A stretch of DNA of 5,572 bases from JAZNOQ01 sp045589215 (GTDB lineage: Bacteria; Bacillota; Clostridia; Oscillospirales; CAG-272): assembly GCA_045589215.1 (NCBI GenBank), contig JAZNOQ010000173.1:1-5572 (forward strand), in the 5' to 3' direction. Position 1 is the stretch's first letter; each line of letters begins with the position of its first letter. Below are positions 1 through 4,821 of this stretch, piece after piece. The notes under the pieces are model-generated. The model saw only the letters and a list, made by a program, of their open reading frames with translations, searched no databases and had not been told where the DNA came from. The position numbers and the translations under genes were made by a program.

Positions 1-974
1 CGTTGTTTTTTGAGCCCTCGACCCGTACCCGTCTCAGCTTTGAGGCGGCAATGCTCGAGCTTGGCGGAAGTGTGATCGGCTTTTCGGAGGCAAGCAGGTC
101 CTCGGCGGCAAAGGGCGAAAGCATCGCCGATACCGTAAAGGTCATCAGCTGCTACGCCGATATCATCGCAATGCGCCATCCCAAGGAGGGCGCGCCCTAC
201 GTTGCTTCCCGCAATGCCTCGATCCCCGTGATCAACGCGGGTGACGGCAGCCATTGCCACCCGACGCAGACGCTTGCCGATCTCTGCACGATCTCGCGCG
301 AGAAGGGCAGACTTGACCACCTGACGGTCGGCTTTTGCGGTGACCTCAAATACGGAAGAACGGTGCATTCGCTGATCGCGGCGCTTTCGCGCTACGAGGG
401 CATTAAGGTCGTTCTGATCTCCCCTGAGGAGCTTCGTCTGCCGAGCCATATTATGACCGACGTGATCTATAAGAATAATATGGAATATGCGGTGACGGGC
501 AGCCTTGATGAGTCTATCCCCGAGCTTGATATCCTCTATATGACGCGCGTACAGGGCGAGCGCTTTGCCGATCAGGCAGAATACTTGCGCCTGCGCGACC
601 GCTACATTCTGACCCCCGACAAGTTGGCGACGGCAAAGCCCGATATGGCGATCCTGCATCCGTTGCCGCGTGTCAATGAGATCAGCGTCAAGATCGACGA
701 CGATCCGCGCGCCTGCTACTTTAAGCAGGTCAATAACGGCAAATATATGCGTATGGCGCTTATTTTAAAGCTACTTGAGGAAGCGAAGAAGGATCCCACG
801 CGAGAGAACGTATCCTATTCCGAGGAGGAAGGATATCTCGTGGACCGTGTGCACTGTCACAATAGCCGTTGCATTTCCACGATCGAGCAGGAACTGCCGC
901 AGGTATTCCGCGTTACGAACGCAGACAAGCGCGAGTGCCGTTGCATTTATTGCGAAAAAAAGGAAGCGTACTGA
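1..974 (+). CDS. pyrB: Aspartate carbamoyltransferase catalytic chain with C-terminal PyrI-like zinc module (5' partial)
   Basis: This cytosolic enzyme condenses carbamoyl phosphate with aspartate to give N-carbamoyl-aspartate, the committed step of pyrimidine synthesis. The gene runs in from upstream; the first complete codon is at position 3. By comparison with the E. coli chain about 48 N-terminal residues are missing. Numbering from the first full codon, the carbamoyl phosphate loop STRTR is at residues 6-10, the Ser/Lys of the 80s loop are near S33 and K37, HPTQT is at 86-90, DLKYGRTVHSL at 114-124, and the aspartate-binding HPLPRVNEI at 219-227. The catalytic chain should end near residue 260, but the protein continues about 60 residues. 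A charged linker leads to CHNSRC (C285, C290) and CRCIYC (C312, C314, C317), the zinc pattern of PyrI. The assignment as PyrB is secure. Whether a separate pyrI exists elsewhere cannot be seen. The next gene starts 40 nt downstream. Confidence 0.95.
   Translation, partial: LFFEPSTRTRLSFEAAMLELGGSVIGFSEASRSSAAKGESIADTVKVISCYADIIAMRHPKEGAPYVASRNASIPVINAGDGSHCHPTQTLADLCTISREKGRLDHLTVGFCGDLKYGRTVHSLIAALSRYEGIKVVLISPEELRLPSHIMTDVIYKNNMEYAVTGSLDESIPELDILYMTRVQGERFADQAEYLRLRDRYILTPDKLATAKPDMAILHPLPRVNEISVKIDDDPRACYFKQVNNGKYMRMALILKLLEEAKKDPTRENVSYSEEEGYLVDRVHCHNSRCISTIEQELPQVFRVTNADKRECRCIYCEKKEAY
840..971 (+). other. PyrI-type zinc-binding domain fused to the PyrB C-terminus
   Basis: This is the coding segment for the last 44 or so residues of the pyrB product. 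It shows C-x4-C (C285, C290) and then, after 23 residues, C-x2-C (C314, C317), followed by Glu-Lys. E. coli PyrI has the same order, CPNSNC followed by KCKYC, where the zinc domain makes the contact between regulatory and catalytic chains. The shared residues around the cysteines (N-S-x-C-I-S and C-x-Y-C-E) support homology rather than chance. The roughly 100-residue nucleotide-binding domain that precedes this module in PyrI is absent; only a linker of about 20 residues separates it from the catalytic chain. Inference: the module stabilises the oligomer but cannot by itself give CTP/ATP control. Confidence 0.85.
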
Positions 975-1014
975 GCTCCTTTATGAAATAAAAATACAAA
1001 ACAAGGAGACGAGT

Positions 1015-1635
1015 ATGCGTTACCTGAAACTTATTCTGACAGCTTTGATGGTGACTTTGCTTCTTCTTTCGCCGCTTACCTCTTGCAAAAATCCCGCAGG
1101 AGGAGAGAACGGTGGCGATCCCTCAGACGATACGACCGAAAGACCCGTCGTGATAGATCCCGAGGATACCGCTCCTACGATCGTTGCATCTCCCTCTCTT
1201 GGGAGCGTGAGCGCGATCCGAGAGATCGGTGTCGAAGGAAACGGCATCATTCTGGAGGCGGGAAAATCTGCCGGAAACGGTATGATCTACGACGGACTCA
1301 ACGCAAACGGAAAGCGGCTTTGGAAGGCTTCGCCCGCAGAGAAATGGGTGGTAAATCCGAACGCTGCGATCCCCGAGGGCTTCTCTACGCTTGTGGTTCC
1401 CGTTGGAACCGAGGTCACGGTGTACAATCACACCGCGCATGAGGTCTCGGCCGATTATTATATGAACTTTTCGAGCGGTGAGACCTATGCACCCGACAAG
1501 CTTCCCTCGGAAGCGGGGGTGTACATCCGCGTCGTGACCGTTAACGTTCCGAGACCGACGTCTGCTGATCCCGATCCCGAGATCGGCGCGTTCTTTGGGG
1601 AATATCTCTACTTCGTCGTAGTATCGTTTGAATAA
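1015..1635 (+). CDS. Putative secreted lipoprotein of unknown function
   Basis: A 206-residue protein. The start ATG at 1015 is chosen because AAGGAG lies at 1003-1008, six bases upstream, and because it opens directly into a lipoprotein signal peptide. That peptide has R2 and K5, a hydrophobic core of about residues 6-18, and the lipobox L-T-S-C with the cysteine at residue 24. After cleavage by signal peptidase II the mature protein would be lipid-anchored on the outer face of the membrane. Residues 25-55 form a Gly/Asp/Pro/Thr-rich linker typical of surface lipoproteins. The rest (about 56-206) alternates short hydrophobic stretches with Gly/Asn turns, suggesting a beta-rich fold with few cysteines, and ends in an aromatic strand. 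I recognise no family. It follows pyrB by 40 nt on the same strand, has no clear promoter of its own, and is followed by a terminator, so it may be the last gene of the pyrB transcript. Two stop codons lie in tandem (TAATAA). Confidence 0.85.
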   Translation: MRYLKLILTALMVTLLLLSPLTSCKNPAGGENGGDPSDDTTERPVVIDPEDTAPTIVASPSLGSVSAIREIGVEGNGIILEAGKSAGNGMIYDGLNANGKRLWKASPAEKWVVNPNAAIPEGFSTLVVPVGTEVTVYNHTAHEVSADYYMNFSSGETYAPDKLPSEAGVYIRVVTVNVPRPTSADPDPEIGAFFGEYLYFVVVSFE

Positions 1636-1639
1636 TAAA

Positions 1640-1670
1640 AAAAGGACTGGTTCATTGAATCAGTCCTTTT
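1640..1670. terminator. Bidirectional intrinsic terminator between convergent genes
   Basis: A near-perfect hairpin: arm 1640-1653 pairs with 1657-1670 (14 pairs including one G-T wobble) around a 3-base loop, ATT. On the minus strand the stem is followed by seven T residues (complement of A1637-A1643), a strong terminator for the oxidoreductase transcript. On the plus strand the 3' arm itself ends in four T residues, a weaker but usable terminator for the lipoprotein transcript. The stop codon and last codons of the minus-strand gene lie within the stem. Confidence 0.9.
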
Positions 1671-2850
1671 CAATTGCTTCCTTATCAAAGTATCTTTCTT
1701 TTCCGGGGATGATCGCCCCGTTTTTATCGAGCGTGTCCTTCAGCGCTTGGATCGAAATATGTTGCGTGTCAACGCTTTCCTTGATCGCGATTGCCGCGGC
1801 GGTACCGATCGCCTCGCCCATCGCCATACAGCTTGCCTTAACTCGGAGGGACGAGTTGGTTTCTCGGTCAGAGGAAATGCATCTGCCCGCCATCAGGAGA
1901 TTCGGAAAATCCTTCGAGATCATCGCGGAGAGACGGATCGTAGGCGTTTTATCGTGCATAATGTATTTCTTGATCGTAGGTGCTCCGTCTCTGTGGATGT
2001 CTACAAACCAATATGAATAGCATACCGAATCGTCAAATACCTTGCCCGAGCAGTAGTCCTCTACGTTTAGCTCCGAAAGCCCTGCGATCCGTCGGCCTTC
2101 GCGCGGTGCGACCGCAGGAGCGATCGCCATAATCTTGTCGCCCTTCTCCATTTTTTCATAAATCATTCTTCTGGACTCGATTTCAGACACCGTGATGCTG
2201 TCGCTGTCGGTCACGTTCAGCTTGACGTGGTTTTTGTTGTCGCCGTAGTTCAGGATCTTGTTGTCCGCATCGACTGCGGGATAAAATCTGAGCGTGCCCG
2301 GTTGAAAGTTGCCTTTTCCGTCACCCGCTACAAATTCAGCCCCCGCGAAGGCGGCAAGATCGCCGTCGCCTGTGCAGTCTATAAAAATATCTGCCGAGAG
2401 GCGCTTAAGTCCCGATTTCGTGGAGATCAGAATACTCTCCACTTTTCCCGCGTTCACCTCTGTGTCGACGACGCTTTGGCCGTAATACAGGCTGACTCCG
2501 CTTTCGAGCAGCATATCGTCCATCATCTTGGCGGCCGCAACGGGATTCACCTTGACGCCGTACTGTGCGTGATTTTTGCGTTCGGCGTTCATATCGGGAA
2601 TGCGTGCGTATCCCGCTTTGTAAAGCCTTAAAACGAGCTCCCAGCCGATACCCGCAATGACCATTTTCCTGTCCTTGATGAAGGGATTGTTAAACTGATC
2701 GATCGAGACGTTTCCGAGGACTGTCAAGATCCCTCCGGGAGCGGTATATTTTTCGACAAGTGCGGTTTTGACGCCCATTCTTGCGCAGGCGACTGCTGCA
2801 CAAAATCCTGCACTTCCCGCGCCGCATACGATTACGTCATAGTCTTTCAT
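1660..2850 (-). CDS. FAD-dependent oxidoreductase (FAD_oxidored / PF12831-like)
   Basis: A 396-residue flavoprotein, probably cytosolic, as no signal peptide is seen. The N-terminus is a Rossmann fold: MKDYDVIVCGAGSAG carries GxGxxG at residues 10-15, and the ribose-binding Glu ends the second strand at E33. A second FAD motif, CTGDGDLA, is at 159-166. PREGRRIAG at 249-257 and the C-terminal FAD segment around 317-355 (LLMAGRCIS, then an alanine/glycine-rich helix) are the pattern of the FAD_oxidored group. Many members of that group have unknown substrates and sit near carbohydrate or cofactor genes, so no substrate is assigned. The start at 2850 is preferred because AAAGG lies nine bases upstream; an in-frame ATG two codons earlier (2856) would leave only three. 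The gene lies 81 nt downstream of tyrS on the same strand, so co-transcription is possible. Its 3' end is inside the shared terminator. Confidence 0.88.
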   Translation of the reverse strand: MKDYDVIVCGAGSAGFCAAVACARMGVKTALVEKYTAPGGILTVLGNVSIDQFNNPFIKDRKMVIAGIGWELVLRLYKAGYARIPDMNAERKNHAQYGVKVNPVAAAKMMDDMLLESGVSLYYGQSVVDTEVNAGKVESILISTKSGLKRLSADIFIDCTGDGDLAAFAGAEFVAGDGKGNFQPGTLRFYPAVDADNKILNYGDNKNHVKLNVTDSDSITVSEIESRRMIYEKMEKGDKIMAIAPAVAPREGRRIAGLSELNVEDYCSGKVFDDSVCYSYWFVDIHRDGAPTIKKYIMHDKTPTIRLSAMISKDFPNLLMAGRCISSDRETNSSLRVKASCMAMGEAIGTAAAIAIKESVDTQHISIQALKDTLDKNGAIIPGKERYFDKEAIEKD

Positions 2851-2859
2851 ACGCATCAG

Positions 2860-2864
2860 CCTTT
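2860..2864 (-). promoter_or_regulatory. Ribosome binding site deciding the oxidoreductase start
   Basis: On the minus strand AAAGG (within GAGAAAGG) sits nine bases before the ATG at 2850 but only three before the ATG at 2856, favouring the inner start. Its 5' bases are part of the downstream arm of the inverted repeat at 2863-2891. Confidence 0.6.
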
Positions 2865-2891
2865 CTCTAATTGGCGTTGAGAATTAGAGAA
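2863..2891 (-). repeat. Perfect 10-bp inverted repeat touching the oxidoreductase RBS
   Basis: TTCTCTAATT at 2863-2872 is matched by AATTAGAGAA at 2882-2891, a perfect 10-bp dyad around a 9-base loop. In the minus-strand RNA the downstream arm covers the first two bases of the AAAGG ribosome binding site. No T-run follows it, so it is not a terminator. It could be a protein operator or an RNA hairpin limiting translation. Confidence 0.7.
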
Positions 2892-2923
2892 TAGGGAAAG
2901 ACAAACGACTTCTCCCCATTCTC
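2887..2923 (-). repeat. Second hairpin in the tyrS-oxidoreductase gap, overlapping the first
   Basis: In the minus-strand RNA the segment from 2923 to 2909 pairs with 2900 to 2887: 14 pairs including one G-U wobble, one bulged base (2912), and an 8-base loop (2901-2908). It begins eight bases after the tyrS stop codon. Only a broken T/C-rich stretch follows, so at best it is a weak terminator or an mRNA 3' stabiliser for tyrS. It shares 2887-2891 with the neighbouring inverted repeat, so the two cannot both form fully. Confidence 0.6.
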
Positions 2924-2931
2924 AGTGTTTT

Positions 2932-4155
2932 TTATTTTACAACGACCTTCTTGTAGGTCTTCTTGCCGCGGCGGATGATCACGCCGTCGCCGAAATCCTC
3001 TGCCGTGAAGGTAGCCTTGACGTCGCAGACCTTGACGTCACCGAAGGTCACGCCGCCCTGCTCGATCGCACGTCTGCCCTCGCTTCTCGTCGGGACGAGT
3101 CCTGCCTTGACAAGCACCGTGATGAGGTCGATCGTGCCGTCTGTGAAGTCGCCGAGAGAAAGTTCAGCCGTGGGAACGTCTGCGCCTTCTGCAGATGCAC
3201 CGAAGAGTGCGCGTGCAGATGCCTGCGCCTTTTCGGCTTCCTCTTCGCCGTGGACGAGCTTCGTCAGTTCGTATGCGAGGATCTCCTTCGCGGTGTTGAG
3301 CTGTGCGTCCTTCCAATCTGCCATCGCGTCGATCAGTTCGAGGGGCAGGAAGGTCAGCATGCGAATGCACTTCATTACGTCTGCGTCTCCGACGTTTCTC
3401 CAATACTGATAGAAATCGTAAGGAGAGGTCTTGTTCGGATCGAGCCATACCGCGCCCGATTGCGTCTTGCCCATCTTCTTACCCTCGGAATTGAGGAGCA
3501 GGGTAATGGTCATCGCGTATGCGTCTTTGCCGAGCTTCTTACGAATGAGCTCAGTTCCGCCGAGCATATTCGACCACTGATCGTCACCGCCGAACTGCAT
3601 ATTGCAGCCGTAGTGCTGATACAGATGATAGAAGTCGTAGCTCTGCATGATCATATAGTTGAATTCAAGGAAGGAGAGTCCGCGCTCCATGCGCTGCTTG
3701 TAGCACTCTGCCGAGAGCATCTTGTTGACCGAGAAGCAAGCACCGACGTCGCGAAGCATATCGACGTAATTGAGGTCGAGGAGCCAATCGGCATTGTTGA
3801 CCATGATCGCCTTGTCCTCTCCGAATTCAATGAAACGCTCCATCTGCTTCTTGAAGCAATCGCAGTTGTGCTGAATGGTTTCTGCCGTCATCATCGAGCG
3901 CATATCGGTGCGTCCCGAGGGGTCGCCGATGTAGCCCGTGCCGCCGCCGATCAGGACAACGGGACGGTTGCCCGCCATTTGCAGACGCTTCATCAGGCAA
4001 AGTGCCATAAAGTGTCCGACGTGAAGGCTGTCTGCGGTCGGATCAAATCCGATGTAGAAGGTCGCCTTGCCCGCATTGACAAGTTCGCGGATTTCCGCTT
4101 CGTCGGTGACCTGCGCGATCAGACCACGCGCTTCAAGTTCTTCATAAATTCCCAT
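2932..4155 (-). CDS. tyrS: Tyrosyl-tRNA synthetase
   Basis: This cytosolic class I aminoacyl-tRNA synthetase, normally a homodimer, charges tRNA-Tyr with tyrosine using ATP. The 407-residue length is normal for bacterial TyrS. The HIGH motif appears as HVGH (45-48) after FYIGFDPTADSL. The tyrosine pocket has YMIMQSYDFYHLY (167-179) and GGDDQWSN (189-196). The KMSKS loop appears as KMGKT (227-231), a known variant. A C-terminal S4 RNA-binding domain spans about 344-407. The start at 4155 is chosen because MGIYEELEARGLI is the usual N-terminus and AAGGAG lies ten bases upstream. An open frame continues to 4338, but its extra residues cover the promoter and have no family similarity. The gene has its own consensus promoter, with a leader of only about 40 nt and no T-box. 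The oxidoreductase gene lies downstream. Confidence 0.97.
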   Translation of the reverse strand: MGIYEELEARGLIAQVTDEAEIRELVNAGKATFYIGFDPTADSLHVGHFMALCLMKRLQMAGNRPVVLIGGGTGYIGDPSGRTDMRSMMTAETIQHNCDCFKKQMERFIEFGEDKAIMVNNADWLLDLNYVDMLRDVGACFSVNKMLSAECYKQRMERGLSFLEFNYMIMQSYDFYHLYQHYGCNMQFGGDDQWSNMLGGTELIRKKLGKDAYAMTITLLLNSEGKKMGKTQSGAVWLDPNKTSPYDFYQYWRNVGDADVMKCIRMLTFLPLELIDAMADWKDAQLNTAKEILAYELTKLVHGEEEAEKAQASARALFGASAEGADVPTAELSLGDFTDGTIDLITVLVKAGLVPTRSEGRRAIEQGGVTFGDVKVCDVKATFTAEDFGDGVIIRRGKKTYKKVVVK

Positions 4156-4165
4156 AGGTGTATAT

Positions 4166-4171
4166 CTCCTT
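4166..4171 (-). promoter_or_regulatory. tyrS ribosome binding site
   Basis: AAGGAG on the minus strand, ten bases before the ATG at 4155. It fixes the tyrS start against the in-frame upstream ATG candidates. Confidence 0.85.
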
Positions 4172-4203
4172 ATTCCGTAAGGCTTTGGTATTTTAACCAT
4201 ACT

Positions 4204-4232
4204 ATTATAGCACACGAAGGCTTGTATGTCAA
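4204..4232 (-). promoter_or_regulatory. Consensus sigma-A promoter for tyrS
   Basis: On the minus strand a perfect -35 TTGACA (4232-4227) is separated by exactly 17 bases from a perfect -10 TATAAT (4209-4204). The -10 is preceded by TGC, an extended -10. Transcription should start near 4197-4195, giving a leader of about 40 nt before the tyrS ATG. Confidence 0.9.
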
Positions 4233-4292
4233 GGGAGAAGCGAAAAATGAGGCGGCAGATCGCAGACTCCCGAAGAAATGCGTGAAAAATCC

Positions 4293-4321
4293 TTGACAAA
4301 AGCCGTGATCGGCGGTAAAAT
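4293..4321 (+). promoter_or_regulatory. Sigma-A promoter for the SOD-like gene and rRNA methyltransferase
   Basis: A perfect -35 TTGACA (4293-4298), a 17-base spacer, and TAAAAT (4316-4321), one mismatch from the -10 consensus. The predicted start is near 4328, giving a leader of about 74 nt. The spacer holds a small dyad, GCCG-TGAT-CGGC (4302-4313), which could be a repressor half-site pair but is too short to claim. It is divergent from the tyrS promoter, with about 60 bp between the two -35 boxes. Confidence 0.8.
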
Positions 4322-4336
4322 AATAAAAACGCGTGC

Positions 4337-4382
4337 ATATACTGAAATTATGCCGTATGGCTAAAACAGAATTTCGGTATAT
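4337..4382 (+). promoter_or_regulatory. 13-bp leader hairpin abutting the RBS of the SOD-like gene
   Basis: Arm 4337-4349 (ATATACTGAAATT) pairs with 4370-4382 (AATTTCGGTATAT): 13 pairs with one U-G wobble. The 20-base loop contains a nested GCC-GTAT-GGC mini-stem (4352-4361). The hairpin begins about nine bases after the predicted transcript start and its last base directly precedes the ribosome binding site AAAGGAG (4383-4389). There is no T-run, so it is not a terminator. It may be a 5' stabiliser, a translation switch or an operator; the sequence cannot decide. Confidence 0.65.
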
Positions 4383-4401
4383 AAAGGAGAATCTTTAACG
4401 A

Positions 4402-4776
4402 ATGAAGCTGAATAAGGGCGCGTATGAATGGATCCTTCAAGGAAGAGTGCCGAACGCCGTGGTGCGGCTTTCGGGAGAGAGCGAGGTACCCGAGGTCTCG
4501 GGTGAAGCCGAATTTTACACAACGCCGCTCGGCGTCGTGATCTGTGCCGCCTTGTCGGGGCTTCCAAATGAAAAGAGGGCGCAGACCTTCGGGCTTTGCG
4601 TCGGCAACGAGGAAACGCCGATTTATTTGAGCGCGGGGGAATGCTGGTGCGCCGTTATGACGGGACATCTTTCGGCCGCAGAGGTCGTCGGGAAAACGAT
4701 GACGGTCAAAAGAGACCGCGAGGTTCCGATCGCCTGCGGAACGGTTCAGACTCCCGGCGGTGCGATAGCATTCTGA
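4402..4776 (+). CDS. Small protein resembling the Cu/Zn superoxide dismutase fold, metal ligands missing
   Basis: A 124-residue protein without signal peptide or membrane segment. AAAGGAG (4383-4389) lies 12 bases before the ATG, a slightly long spacing. The pattern resembles clostridial Cu/Zn SOD-family proteins in order: AVVRLSGESEVPEVSGEAEFY (19-39), LGVVICAALSGLP (43-55), FG at 63-64 where the family has FGFHIHEG, then SAAEVVGKT (91-99) and IACGTV (110-115), like the SOD IGKT and ACGVI ends. Where the family has copper-binding histidines this protein has L-C-V-G (65-68) and, after GKTMTV, a lysine (K103). The zinc loop appears deleted, which explains why it is shorter than the usual 150-175 residues. 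Enzymatic dismutation is therefore unlikely. This family call rests on remembered motifs and is moderate. The stop is 45 nt before the methyltransferase start, so the two are probably co-transcribed. Confidence 0.6.
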   Translation: MKLNKGAYEWILQGRVPNAVVRLSGESEVPEVSGEAEFYTTPLGVVICAALSGLPNEKRAQTFGLCVGNEETPIYLSAGECWCAVMTGHLSAAEVVGKTMTVKRDREVPIACGTVQTPGGAIAF

Positions 4777-4821
4777 TCCATACGAAAGAAACGTACAAAA
4801 ATTAGGAAAAGGAAAAACGAT

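Noticed and set aside
956..991. Canonical A-AAA-AAG slippery heptamer in frame near the pyrB stop
   Set aside because: A -1 shift would only replace the last four residues with about nine others before a TAA at 989; no stimulatory stem follows and the zinc cysteines are unaffected.
930..1010. Possible separate promoter for the lipoprotein gene
   Set aside because: A/T-rich patches exist, but no -35/-10 pair with acceptable match and spacing was found.
4233..4271. GGGAG...CTCCC inverted repeat between the divergent promoters
   Set aside because: Only five base pairs across a 29-base gap; this is expected by chance.
3250..4296. Long plus-strand open frame of 348 codons opposite tyrS
   Set aside because: It is a reverse-strand shadow of tyrS codons and ends in the control region; it has no family motifs or start signal.
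4156..4338. In-frame N-terminal extension of tyrS starting at 4338
   Set aside because: It would translate across the consensus promoter and an AAGGAG site, and the extra residues look nothing like TyrS; the start at 4155 matches the family N-terminus.
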